A stretch of DNA of 64,000 nt from Neochlamydia sp. S13 (GTDB taxonomy: Bacteria > Chlamydiota > Chlamydiia > Chlamydiales > Parachlamydiaceae), in assembly GCF_000648235.2 (NCBI RefSeq), contig NZ_AP017978.1, positions 124,001 through 188,000 of the forward strand. Reading direction: 5' to 3'. A program made the position numbers and the translations under genes. Of the stretch, positions 17,956 through 26,294 are shown one piece after another. Below the pieces are notes generated by a model. That model ran no database searches, was not told the origin of the DNA, and was given only the letters and a program-made list of their open reading frames with translations. Every line of letters starts with the position of its first letter. The first letter of the stretch is position 1.

Positions 17956-18105
17956 AAAATTATATCACTATCCGGTAAAGACGCACTTTACCGTATAGTT
18001 TTATTTTTGTCAGGCGATAATTCTTAAAGAAGTTAATGTGATTATTATGATTGACTTATCATTAAAAAACATTTATATTTGCTCTTCAACTGCTATGGAT
18101 TTAAC

Positions 18106-18900
18106 ATGTCTAAACGGCCTCATTTACTTATAACAAACGATGATGGCATTTATGCCCCGGGTATTCGACATCTCTGGAATGCTTTAAAAGATTTTGCAGA
18201 TATAACGATCGTTGCGCCTGCAACCGAGCAATCAGCAGTCGGTGTTAGCATTACCGTACGTAACCCTCTTCGTTTACATCAGGTTGAATGGGCTGGCCAA
18301 ACCCAAGCCTGGAGTCTTACAGGCACTCCTGCCGATTGCGTAAAGATGGGGCTCAAAGTAATCCTTGACAGGAAACCAGATTTGATTGTCTCGGGGATTA
18401 ATCGTGGATCGAACGCAGGCCGCAACTTAATGTATAGTGGCACCGTAGGAGGTACTATTGAAGGTATTATTCAAGGTGTGCCTGGCATTGCTTTTTCTTG
18501 TGTAGATTACTTCAATACTGACTATCAAAAGGTAGAACACTATGTACCTCTTTTAGTGGATTATGTGGTGAAGCATCCCCTGCCCTCGGGTAGCTTGCTA
18601 AATGTTAACTTTCCCACTTATCAACATGAGATTAAAGGATTCAAACTGACCCGCCAAGGGAAAGAATTTTGGGCTGAAGATCCGTTAGAGCGTAATCATC
18701 CTGCTGAAGGACATTCTTATTACTGGCTAGGTGCTAAATTGCAGCAATTCGAAGAACATGAGGATAGCGACATTTCTTGGCTTGCCCGTGGATATATCGC
18801 GGCAGTACCTGTGCATGTAGGAGAATTAACAGATTTAGCTCATTTCAATGAGGCAAAAAGCCATTTTGAAGATCATCTAAATTTGCAAGCTGAGCCTTAA
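18106..18900 (+). CDS. surE: 5'/3'-nucleotidase SurE
   Basis: About 264 aa metal-dependent nucleoside monophosphatase. Family motifs: LLITNDDGIYAPGI (metal-binding Asp-Asp), SGINRGSNAGRNLMYSGTVG (metal-binding Ser and Asn), APATEQSAVGVSIT and GTPADCVKMGL. The ATG at 18106 gives the usual N-terminus MSKRPHLLITNDDG with GGA 6 nt upstream; an upstream TTG at 18079 would add nine unconserved residues. It recycles nucleotides in stress and stationary phase. Single gene. Confidence 0.93.
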   Translation: MSKRPHLLITNDDGIYAPGIRHLWNALKDFADITIVAPATEQSAVGVSITVRNPLRLHQVEWAGQTQAWSLTGTPADCVKMGLKVILDRKPDLIVSGINRGSNAGRNLMYSGTVGGTIEGIIQGVPGIAFSCVDYFNTDYQKVEHYVPLLVDYVVKHPLPSGSLLNVNFPTYQHEIKGFKLTRQGKEFWAEDPLERNHPAEGHSYYWLGAKLQQFEEHEDSDISWLARGYIAAVPVHVGELTDLAHFNEAKSHFEDHLNLQAEP

Positions 18901-19169
18901 GAAAAACAAGAAAAGAAGTTAAAAATAAAACTTTTATTATCTAAGGAATTAGATCGATTCCAATAAAAGCCCTCCTGCTTGGCTATCAATTCCAGCAGCT
19001 CTTGCTTTTACTCTCAATTTTTAAGATTTTATAATGTCTGGTAAAAGATCTTTGGCTTGTATCCTTCCTTCTTTATTTTTAAAGGCTAACTTGAGTAAGC
19101 AAAGATAATAGTTATACACTTTGAAAAAAGTCGAGTAGCGCGAGGGGATCACACCCTCACGCTCTCACA

Positions 19170-19203
19170 GTTCCGTACGTGAGCCTCTCAGCTCATACGG
19201 CTC
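19170..19203 (-). ncRNA. Group II intron domain V
   Basis: 34 nt, the standard length, beginning GAGCCGTATGAG and ending CACGTACGGAAC, immediately after the RT stop codon. The catalytic triad AGC (positions 2-4) is present. The opposite strand reads GGAAC rather than the more usual GGUUC, so the basal pairs are weaker than in typical introns. Confidence 0.85.
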
Positions 19204-20454
19204 CTATTGTCTAGTCGCAGGTATGGCGCCCATTTTCCAGTGAGCAAATAGCTGAGGTTCTCGTTTTGCGATCCCTCCCAACCAATGCATTGCCCTTCTG
19301 CTGTGGCCTCTTAACTTCTTGTATTTCCTTTCCGCCCACCTTGCTAATGTACGGTTTGCAACATTGAAAATTTGATAGAGTTCTGATTTGTAATATTTAC
19401 CATAGTAGTTGATCCAACCTCTTATCATGGGGTTAAACATTCTTGATAAATCTACAATCTTCTTGTCACTGCGCAGATGCATTTTCCAACTTCTCATCGT
19501 ACTCGTTATTGCTTTCTTTGCTTTATTGCTTACTGCGGGACTAAAGTTGATGAAGAGCTTTCCATACCGATTCTTTGATCTTCTGGCTCTAAAAGTATAT
19601 CCCAAAAAATCAAATTTCTCGTTTAGGTATCTTTTTCTTCGTTCATCATCTTTGCAATAGACGATTTTTGTCTTTGCAGGATGCAACTCCAGTTTGCATT
19701 GAGCTAAGCGTTCTGCAATAGCTTTCTTTATTTCGTTGGCTTGCGCTTCCGTTTGACAGTGAACCACTATATCATCAGCATAACGCTCGAATGGATTACC
19801 TGGATAGCATTTCCTCATCCATTCGTCTAAGGCATAATGAAGAAATAGATTGGCTAGTAAAGGGCTGATTACACCCCCTTGTGGAGTCCCTCTATCTCTT
19901 TTTATAAGTTTCCCGTCTGCATCTTGCTCTGGCGCTTTTAGCCAGCGTTCTATATACAGAAGAATCCATTGGCTTTCGGTGTGTTTCCTTACGGCTCTCA
20001 TCACGAGCTCGTGGTCTAAATTATCGAAAAATCCTTTGATATCAAGGTCAATAACATAGTCGTTGCGCCAACATCTCTGTCTAGCGACTCCTACGGCTTC
20101 TAACGCTGATTTTCCAGGTCTGTACCCATAAGAATCAGGATGAAAATGTGGGTCAATCTCTGGCTCTAGATACAGCTTAACGACCATCTGTGCGATTCTG
20201 TCTGATACTGTGGGTATTCCCAGCTTTCTCAGCTTTCCATCACTTTTTGGTATGGCAACTATCTTTACGGGAGGCGGAAAGTAGCTCCCCGACGATAGGC
20301 GATTCCAAAGTTTATACAGATTGTCTTTAAGATTCTTTTCAAATTCTTCTATAGACTCTTCGTCAACACCTGCTGCTCCTTTGTTAGCTTTTACTCTCTT
20401 GTATGCTTCCCATACAATGGATTTAGAAATACAATACGACTTTGCTGTATTCAT
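19204..20454 (-). CDS. ltrA: Group II intron reverse transcriptase/maturase
   Basis: 416 aa. RT domain with RT0-RT7 blocks: KANKGAAGVD, SYFPPPVKIVAIPKSDGKLR, YGYRPGKSALEA, DLDIKGFFDNLDHELV, TPQGGVISPLLANLFLHYALDEW and the catalytic YADDIVVHC. The maturase (X/GIIM) domain follows at ~residues 300-400 (MFNPMIRGWINYYGKYYKS). No HNH endonuclease is appended, as in bacterial classes that use nicked or single-stranded targets. AGGAGG lies upstream of the ATG. It is intact and may also act in trans on the ORF-less intron at 58115-58758. Confidence 0.95.
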   Translation of the reverse strand: MNTAKSYCISKSIVWEAYKRVKANKGAAGVDEESIEEFEKNLKDNLYKLWNRLSSGSYFPPPVKIVAIPKSDGKLRKLGIPTVSDRIAQMVVKLYLEPEIDPHFHPDSYGYRPGKSALEAVGVARQRCWRNDYVIDLDIKGFFDNLDHELVMRAVRKHTESQWILLYIERWLKAPEQDADGKLIKRDRGTPQGGVISPLLANLFLHYALDEWMRKCYPGNPFERYADDIVVHCQTEAQANEIKKAIAERLAQCKLELHPAKTKIVYCKDDERRKRYLNEKFDFLGYTFRARRSKNRYGKLFINFSPAVSNKAKKAITSTMRSWKMHLRSDKKIVDLSRMFNPMIRGWINYYGKYYKSELYQIFNVANRTLARWAERKYKKLRGHSRRAMHWLGGIAKREPQLFAHWKMGAIPATRQ

Positions 20455-21123
20455 CGATTCCTCCTGTTTCCAGTTGTTCGATTAATCTTAAGCTAAACAA
20501 TATAGTCCCCTTCGCTCCACCTCCATTACAGAGGTCTCCTCACTACTACGGGCTATTCCGCCCCTGTTCCTTGCATCGGTACTCTGGTTCTTATGGGGCT
20601 TCCATTTGAACTTCTCCCTTTTCATCAAGGCGACAGGTTCCCACGTTCCGTATAAGAGCCTGTAGTTAAGTTCACGTCACCTTTATGCCGGATGCCATCT
20701 AAGCAGTTAATATTAGGTTTCCCTTAGATTTGTCCTGGGTTAACTAAGACCCCCCAGTTTTGACATCATCCCTATGCTTTCGACACGTCATCAGTGATTC
20801 ATTTGCATTCGTCTCCTTAACTCTCACCTGATATAGTCTTGCTATACCTTTTCCTTAACGCTCACCACATGGGCTCTTTACCCATGCAGCTTAAGGTGGT
20901 TTGTAACCTATGCCTAAGTCATCGGTTACTAGGGGCCTTCCCTAATCTCTTGTACAGCATCTTTGACCCGCCGTTGGCTTGTCAAAGTTCGTGGCGCACC
21001 TTAGTCTGCATAACCAACCCTTTGAAACATGTCTCTCTACTTAGTTCGAGAGATTTTTATAAAATACGGGGCTGCATAAGGAGTATTTCAAAGGCGTATT
21101 AAGAGCTCTTTAGAGCTATCACT

Positions 21124-21141
21124 CCCCCCCCCCTTTTTTTT
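21124..21141. repeat. Homopolymer tract C10T8
   Basis: Ten C followed by eight T, between the miniature element copy B and tRNA-Asp. It is intergenic, with no ORF crossing it that I believe. Such tracts slip easily in replication and sequencing. Confidence 0.7.
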
Positions 21142-21253
21142 GGAAAAGCGTTGAGGAAAATCTCTAAATTAATAAAGGGGATATTTTAAGAATGTTAAGA
21201 TTAAGGTAAGCCAATCTTCTCTAAGAAAAAAAAGTGAAATGATTAAAAAGAAA

Positions 21254-21327
21254 CGCGGGAGACGGGACTCGAACCCGCAACTTCCGGCGTGACAAGCCGG
21301 TGCTCTAACCAATTGAACTACTCCCGC
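21254..21327 (-). tRNA. tRNA-Asp (GTC)
   Basis: 74 nt. Acceptor GCGGGAG / CTCCCGC plus G; D arm AGTTCAATTGGTTAGAGC; anticodon GTC in CCGGCTTGTCACGCCGG; T arm GCGGGTTCGAGTCCCGT. It follows tRNA-Val by 11 nt on the same strand. Confidence 0.95.
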
Positions 21328-21338
21328 GTGTGCATAGT

Positions 21339-21411
21339 TGGGCGCAACAGGACTCGAACCTATGACCACCTGTGTGTAAGACAGGAGCTCTACCAACTGA
21401 GCTATACGCCC
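21339..21411 (-). tRNA. tRNA-Val (TAC)
   Basis: 73 nt. Acceptor GGGCGTA / TGCGCCC plus A; D arm AGCTCAGTTGGTAGAGC; anticodon TAC in CCTGTCTTACACACAGG; T arm ATAGGTTCGAGTCCTGT. A Val-Asp tandem pair also occurs in Chlamydia genomes. Confidence 0.95.
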
Positions 21412-21669
21412 TCAAAAGGAAGCATTCAATATACATTTTACAGCTATTTATCTCAAGCATTTTCATTTTTTCTTAGGAAAAAATAGTGCTCTTCTCTAAT
21501 AACCAGCTCATTATAAAAAATTTATCTTTTTTAATGAGCTAAGCAAAGAGCTTAAAAAAATCCTTAAGAGCAGTAAATAATCCGCAAAGCAGCCTCATCT
21601 TTTTCTTTACATTTAATTGAATTTTATTTATACTGTTTTCTTTGACAAACCCCTAACTAATTTTAGATT

Positions 21670-22602
21670 ATGCACCATCCTACCTCAGCTAGCACTAAAT
21701 CCATCGGTTCAGAGCTTATTATTTATCTCTTTTTAATTGCAGGTGCTTTTTTAGCTGCTTTTGCGATTCAAGTTTTTCTGATCCCCAACCGTTTAATCGA
21801 TGGTGGAATTGTAGGAATAGCCATGGTATGCGCTAATATTTTTGGCACTCAATATTTAGGATATTTTACTTTTGCTTTAAACTTGCCCTTTGTTTTTCTG
21901 GCTTACAGGTATATAGGCAAAGTTTTTGTCCTTCATATGTTTTTTGCTCTTCTTTTCTTTACCGGCTTTATTTTTTTTATTGAGCATTATATGCCCTGGG
22001 CAGAATTTAAAGGAGAAACGCTTGAGGTAGTAGTGATTGGCGGAGCGCTTTTGGGAATAGGCATAGGCTTAATCATTCGCTATGGTGGCTGTCTTGATGG
22101 CACAGAAATTCTAGGGATTATCAGTAATCGTCTCACGGGCTTTACCGTTGGACAGGTTGTTTTGGTTATTAATATTTTTGTATTTAGTGCTGCTGGAATC
22201 GCCTTTAAAGATTGGCATCCTCCTCTTCTCTCTTTGATTACCTACATGGTAGTTAGCAAAATTATGGATACTGTCATTGTAGGTTTAGATGAGACTAAAT
22301 CGGTCATTATTATTTCTTCCAAATCAGAAATTATTGCCAATGCGATCGTACATGAACTAGGCTTAGGGCTAACCATTATGTATGGACGAGGCGGCTTTTC
22401 AGGAGATGAGCGAGAGATTCTTTATGTAATCGCCGAACGCCTTCAGCTTGCTGATCTTAAAGAGCTTATTTATAGAGAGGATCCTGCTGCTTTTATTGCT
22501 ATTGAAAATCTTCATGAAGTGGCCAATGGCAATCAAACGGGAAAATACAAAAAAACAAGTCTGAAAGAGCTATTTTCGCGGATGTTAAGTATAAAAAAAT
22601 GA
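21670..22602 (+). CDS. YitT-family membrane protein (DUF161 + DUF2179)
   Basis: 310 aa. Residues ~15-210 hold five or six membrane helices of the YitT/DUF161 family (FAIQVFLIPNRLIDGGIVGI; GIGIGLIIRYGGCLDGTEIL; SLITYMVVSKIMDTVIVGLD). Residues ~215-290 form the cytoplasmic DUF2179 domain (VIIISSKSEIIANAIVHELG, MYGRGGFSGDEREILYVI), a likely ligand-sensing part. The transported or sensed substrate is unknown. Its stop overlaps the queG start by 4 nt (ATGA), so the two are translationally coupled; why they are paired is not obvious. Confidence 0.9.
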   Translation: MHHPTSASTKSIGSELIIYLFLIAGAFLAAFAIQVFLIPNRLIDGGIVGIAMVCANIFGTQYLGYFTFALNLPFVFLAYRYIGKVFVLHMFFALLFFTGFIFFIEHYMPWAEFKGETLEVVVIGGALLGIGIGLIIRYGGCLDGTEILGIISNRLTGFTVGQVVLVINIFVFSAAGIAFKDWHPPLLSLITYMVVSKIMDTVIVGLDETKSVIIISSKSEIIANAIVHELGLGLTIMYGRGGFSGDEREILYVIAERLQLADLKELIYREDPAAFIAIENLHEVANGNQTGKYKKTSLKELFSRMLSIKK

Positions 22603-23519
22603 CTTTATCCTTTGATGAGATCAAAGTAAAAGCATTAGAATTAGGTTGGGATGATGTAGGAATTACCCCAGCAAATGTTCGCCAAGAAGATATTCAAGCC
22701 TACAAAGAATGGCTCGCCGAAGGAAAGCATGCAGATCTGGCCTACATGGAAAAGGAAATACGTTGTTATCCTCAGCAATATTTTCCCCAGGCAAAGACGG
22801 CACTTATTTTTCTTAGCTACTATAAGCAACCTAAAGAAAATCTCCTGGCAGGCCAAGGGTTGATAGCCTCCTATGCTAGAGGAAGAGACTATCATCATGT
22901 CCATCGTAAACGACTAAAAAACTTCATTCAATGGCTAGAAGAGCGCGTAGGTGAACAGGGAATAGCTAAAGGATTCAGCGATTCTAGCCCCCTTTTAGAA
23001 AAAGCTTTGGCCGTACAGGCTGGGTTGGGTTGGTTTGGCAAAAACACTTTACTTATTCACCGACGTTTTGGCACTTACACTCTGCTTTCAGGCATATTGA
23101 CCTCGTTAGAGATACCAGGAGCTGTGATTTCTCTACGGCTACCGCGTTGTGGCAGTTGTACACGTTGTATAGATGCTTGTCCTACTCAGGCCTTAACTTC
23201 CCCCTATAAGTTAGACGCTGCTAAATGCTTATCTTATCACCTAATCGAATCTAAAAAACCCATTCCTCTAGAAATACAACAAAAAAATCCTGGTTATATT
23301 TTTGGCTGTGACATTTGTCAAGATGCCTGTCCTCATAATCAAAGAACTTTACCCTCTCTCACCGCAGCTTTTTCTCCTGCGAGCGGCAATGGAACTTATT
23401 TAGATTTGGAAAAATTAGAAGAATGTGAGAAAAATCCTGAGAAGCTATTTGGTACACCTTTGCAACGCCGAGGGATTACAGGATTAAAATATACCGCCGA
23501 AACCTTAAAACTAAAGTAA
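22599..23519 (+). CDS. queG: Epoxyqueuosine reductase QueG
   Basis: 306 aa. Cobalamin and Fe-S enzyme for the last step of queuosine synthesis in tRNA. Marks: DDVGITPA near the start, YARGRDYHHVHRKRL, the catalytic Asp in FSDSSPLLEKALAVQAGLGW, and two 4Fe-4S clusters from CGSCTRCIDACPTQAL and CDICQDACPHNQ. It lacks the C-terminal HEAT-like extension of longer QueG proteins (about 350-380 aa). queD is also present at 41556. Together they suggest the organism makes queuosine or salvages a late intermediate. Confidence 0.93.
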   Translation: MTLSFDEIKVKALELGWDDVGITPANVRQEDIQAYKEWLAEGKHADLAYMEKEIRCYPQQYFPQAKTALIFLSYYKQPKENLLAGQGLIASYARGRDYHHVHRKRLKNFIQWLEERVGEQGIAKGFSDSSPLLEKALAVQAGLGWFGKNTLLIHRRFGTYTLLSGILTSLEIPGAVISLRLPRCGSCTRCIDACPTQALTSPYKLDAAKCLSYHLIESKKPIPLEIQQKNPGYIFGCDICQDACPHNQRTLPSLTAAFSPASGNGTYLDLEKLEECEKNPEKLFGTPLQRRGITGLKYTAETLKLK

Positions 23520-23562
23520 ATGAATAGCCCTTATACTTTCACTTTCCTTCATCACTAAGTTA

Positions 23563-23686
23563 TACCTTTTAAAATAACTGCAGCTGTATAGCCAAAAAGA
23601 AATCAATCTTTTTCAAGCTGACTCTTTCCCTAAACACAAGCTTTTCACTAAGTATATGATTACATAAAGAGCTATTCAAGAGCGTA
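23563..23686 (+). repeat. Miniature element copy E (degenerate)
   Basis: Begins TACCTTTTAAAA after TTA and ends GATTACATAAAGAGCTATTC + AAGAGCGTA followed by TTG. The overall order of blocks matches the family (left A run, central GACTCTTTCCCTAA, right GATTRCATAAA..GCT). At 124 bp it is longer and much diverged. It lies in the 354-bp gap between queG and the LOG gene, which has no gene. Confidence 0.5.
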
Positions 23687-23885
23687 TTGCTTTTGCAGTA
23701 AATAAAATTTAATTTTCATTCCTTTGATTCATAATGGCTGCTCATTTTTTAAGCGACTTTTCTATAAAATTTCTAGCAGCTTCTTTAAGATAAATGCCTG
23801 TTGTAAATTTTTTTATTGAAAATTATCTCTATATACATACACTCACGAACAGCTGAACGCACGCCTAATTTTATTGAGGAGCTAC

Positions 23886-24569
23886 ATGCTATATAATAAT
23901 GTCGAAGATGAAGCTCATTTGTTTAAAACTGATTCATGGCGCTTATTTAGAATTATCTCTGAATTTGTAGAAGGCTTCGAAAATATGACCACCCTCGGGC
24001 CTTCGGTATCTATCTTTGGCTCTGCTAGATTACAAGCTAGCCATCCTTATTACAAGTTAGGCATTGATGTGGCAGGACATATTGCCAAAAAAGGTTTTGC
24101 TATTATTACCGGTGGCGGGCCAGGCCTCATGGAAGCGGCTAATAAGGGAGCTCAAATGACGCAGGGCAAATCTTGCGGATTAGGAGTAGACCTGCCTTTT
24201 GAAGCAGAGTTAAATCCTTATATTGATAGAAAGTATCGCCTGAATTTTCGCTACTTTTTTATACGTAAGGTCATGTTTATTCGTTATGCTCAAGGGTTTG
24301 TCTTTTTGCCCGGAGGTTATGGCACATTGGACGAATTATTTGAAGCTCTTACCCTTATTCAAACTCATAAGATCCACCCCTTCCCTATCTATCTAATGGG
24401 TAAGGATTACTGGAAGGGAATAATAGATTGGATTAAATCTACCATGCTTACTCAACAATGTATCTCAGAAAATGATTTGAAGTTAATTTCTTTGACGGAT
24501 GATCCAGAAGAAGTAGCTAATGGTATTGAACGCCATTACCAGCGCAACCACACGCAAAAAAATTTTTAA
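23886..24569 (+). CDS. LOG-family protein (TIGR00730, nucleotide phosphoribohydrolase-like)
   Basis: 227 aa Rossmann-fold protein. Diagnostic motifs: SIFGSARL, AIITGGGPGLMEAANKGA and the catalytic signature LPGGYGTLDELFEALTLIQ. Such proteins cleave nucleoside 5'-monophosphates (cytokinin-type or common AMP-like) to ribose phosphate and base. GAGGAG lies 5 nt before the ATG at 23886; an upstream TTG at 23874 overlaps that site and is rejected. Monocistronic. Confidence 0.9.
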   Translation: MLYNNVEDEAHLFKTDSWRLFRIISEFVEGFENMTTLGPSVSIFGSARLQASHPYYKLGIDVAGHIAKKGFAIITGGGPGLMEAANKGAQMTQGKSCGLGVDLPFEAELNPYIDRKYRLNFRYFFIRKVMFIRYAQGFVFLPGGYGTLDELFEALTLIQTHKIHPFPIYLMGKDYWKGIIDWIKSTMLTQQCISENDLKLISLTDDPEEVANGIERHYQRNHTQKNF

Positions 24570-24570
24570 A

Positions 24571-24600
24571 AACCCTATTAGCTTGAGGGTTATGTTTATT
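24571..24600 (+). terminator. Possible weak terminator after the LOG gene
   Basis: AACCCT / AGGGTT, a 6-bp stem with a 9-nt loop, directly after the stop codon and followed by a T-rich but broken stretch (ATGTTTATTTATTTG). Borderline strength. Confidence 0.45.
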
Positions 24601-24753
24601 TATTTGATAGTTAAAAGAGAGTCTCTCTGCCCCAGGCCTGCTAGATAATCAATTTGCTTTGTCCTCCTCAAAATAGGGTACATCAGGCATCCTCGATGAT
24701 TACCTTATAAATCAAAATATAGTCAGCCTCCTCATTCATTTACTTCTTTGAGC

Positions 24754-25260
24754 CTATCCCGATAATCTGCCTATCCAAAACATTATAAGACTAAAATTTA
24801 ACAACCCTTTCCAATATTTCACTTGTCTTTCCCATCGCACAACGATTCTTCTAAACTTTCGTTGTAGCCAAGATATGGCTCTTTCAACTTGCCACCTCCA
24901 TTTCTTGAGCTGGCAGACAATCACCTCAGCTTTCTTGATAGCCCCTATTCTTCGCCTAGGTATAAATGGATATATTTTCCTTTTTAGCAACTTCTCCCTA
25001 AGTTCCTCAGAGTCGTATCCTTTATCAGCTTCTAAAATAGGTATGACTTGGCTAAATTCATAAAGCCTTTGCAGCTTATCCATATGCGGATCAATCAACT
25101 TTTCCACCTGTTTCCTTTCATCTCCTTTAGCACTGGTTACTTCAAAGCTTAATGGACTGCCATTGCCGTCTACCAGAAGATGGGTAGTCATGCCTTTACC
25201 CTTGTAACCATAGTCTATTAACTCACCGCCTCCCTTTCCCCCTGAAAAAAAAACCATCAA
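24754..25260 (-). CDS. IS5-family transposase, C-terminal DDE part (orfB)
   Basis: About 168 codons, open from within the T9 run. It holds the rest of the DDE domain: KGKGMTTHLLVDGNGSPLSF, the second Asp in LEADKGYDSEELRE and the Glu in WQVERAISWLQRKFRRIVVRWE. It has no ribosome site of its own that I can see, so it is probably expressed only as a fusion with orfA by frameshift or transcript slippage, or not at all if the T run is a mutation. Confidence 0.8.
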   Translation of the reverse strand: MMVFFSGGKGGGELIDYGYKGKGMTTHLLVDGNGSPLSFEVTSAKGDERKQVEKLIDPHMDKLQRLYEFSQVIPILEADKGYDSEELREKLLKRKIYPFIPRRRIGAIKKAEVIVCQLKKWRWQVERAISWLQRKFRRIVVRWERQVKYWKGLLNFSLIMFWIGRLSG

Positions 25261-25573
25261 TGGCTAGTCTTTCCCAATTAATCATTCCTGCCACATCTGC
25301 GCATTCCTTTAATGCCGATAGCAAGCTATCTAAAGTTCCATCTTCTTGCCATTTACCTAGCCACCGATGAGTGGCAGATCTTGATCCCCAATTCGGTCCT
25401 TTAGGAAGATCACACCAACGCGAACCGGTAATCAAAATCCAAAATAAGCTATTACAAATCTTTCTCCACGGAGTATGAGGCTTTCCCTTTAATTTTTTTG
25501 GAGAGCTCTGTGGCAAAAGTGGTTTTAAGATTATCCATTGGGTATCTGTAAGTCCTTCAAATCTTCCTGGCAT
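25223..25573 (-). CDS. IS5-family transposase, N-terminal part (orfA)
   Basis: 116 aa. It starts MPGRFEGLTDTQWIILKPLLP, typical of IS5/IS1031 transposases, and reaches the first catalytic Asp in LAIDGFFFRGKG. AAGGAG lies 7 nt before the ATG. The frame ends just after a run of nine T (25245-25253 on the minus strand). With eight T the frame would continue as FFSGGKGGGELIDYGYKG into orfB, so slippage at this run could make the full protein. Confidence 0.85.
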   Translation of the reverse strand: MPGRFEGLTDTQWIILKPLLPQSSPKKLKGKPHTPWRKICNSLFWILITGSRWCDLPKGPNWGSRSATHRWLGKWQEDGTLDSLLSALKECADVAGMINWERLAIDGFFFRGKGRR

Positions 25574-25866
25574 ACATCTTCTCCTTCTTAAAAAAGAAGA
25601 GTATACACCACAAATTTAAATTTTTCAATATTATCGGGATAGGTTCTTATTCTATTTCAACATTTCTTTCATTTATTTTTATAATTATTTCTTAAATAGT
25701 TTTTTTTAATTATTATCTGTACTATTAGATCTATTATGAAAAATTTGCTGGAAAAAATTAATAGATAGCCTTCAGCTTATCATACCATAAAACTTTTTGC
25801 ATTTCTTACCCCCGTAGTCACCGATTGGCGAAAATCCATCTTTCCTCTCTCTTAAAAAGCATGTTA

Positions 25867-25978
25867 TACGCTTTCGAGCAACTCCTTATGCAAACCCCTA
25901 CTTTATAAAACCATTCGCTTAAGTAGAGAAGCAACTTGTAAAGAGTGGGCATGCAGACGTTGTTTTTTTTTAAGCATA
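25867..25978 (-). repeat. Miniature inverted-repeat element copy C
   Basis: 112 bp, flanked by TTA on both sides (25864-25866 and 25979-25981). On the plus strand the ends are TACGCTTTCGAG and TTAAGCATA. Read on the minus strand it aligns with the copies at 50498 and 19115 (GGGGTTTGCATAAGGAGTTG near its right end, TTTTATAAAG before it). It sits in the 650-bp gap before the PI-kinase-like gene, which otherwise holds only very AT-rich DNA that may contain that gene's promoter. Confidence 0.85.
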
Positions 25979-26294
25979 TTAACTATAAAGCAAATTTGAA
26001 ATTATCTATTCTTTAAGTTTTTGAGCCTCACTCTGCTATTTTATTTCTCGTTAGCATTTTTTTACAGTGGCAGCCCTATAAATTTCTTCAAAATTTTTGA
26101 TTTCTTAAAAAAATCCTTTTTTACAAGTTATTTTTTATCTAAGGTTTTAATTTGAAAACATTAAAGCACCAACTTAAAACATTAATGTTAAAAACATTTT
26201 CAAACATTAATAATTCAATTAATTAAAACTATTATTATATTAGTTCTATACTTTATAATAAAAATATAGTTAAAATTTAAATAGGATAGTTATT

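Larger units (their letters stand above)
19130..20999 (-). mobile_element. Group II intron with reverse transcriptase
   Basis: 1870 bp on the minus strand. It begins with GTGCGCCACGAAC (consensus GTGYG) at 20999 and ends CTACTCGAC at 19130 (consensus AY). The 5' structured RNA (domains I-III) occupies 20999 to about 20460, the ORF sits in domain IV, and domain V is at 19170-19203, followed by domain VI. The boundaries are confirmed because the flanks rejoin into a known repeat. It is not inside a protein gene, so splicing would not matter to the host; it acts as a retroelement. Confidence 0.9.
19115..21098 (+). repeat. Miniature element copy B, split by a group II intron
   Basis: Left piece 19115-19129 (TACACTTTGAAAAAA) and right piece 21000-21098 (CTTAGTCTGCATAACC ... 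GGGGCTGCATAAGGAG ... AAAGGCGTA) join into a 114-bp copy that aligns end to end with the 112-bp copies at 25867 and 50498. It is flanked by TTA on both sides (19112-19114 and 21099-21101). Removing exactly 19130-20999 restores the element, which independently fixes the intron ends. Confidence 0.85.
24750..25646 (-). mobile_element. IS5-family (IS1031-like) insertion sequence
   Basis: About 0.9 kb, bounded by 17-bp terminal inverted repeats with one mismatch: GAGCCTATCCCGATAAT at 24750-24766 and ATTATCGGGATAGGTTC at 25630-25646. It carries a transposase split into two overlapping frames (25223-25573 and 24754-25260). The ends are intact, so it may still move if a full transposase is made. A 47-bp piece of this element (24780-24826) recurs at 57253-57299. 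Confidence 0.88.

Noticed and set aside
20839..21102. 87-codon plus-strand frame
   Set aside because: It covers group II intron domain I and the miniature element; non-coding.
21169..21486. Two short frames (VVQLVRAPACHAGSCGFESR and GRNRTRTYDHLCVRQELYQL)
   Set aside because: Both are translations through the tRNA-Asp and tRNA-Val genes, not proteins.
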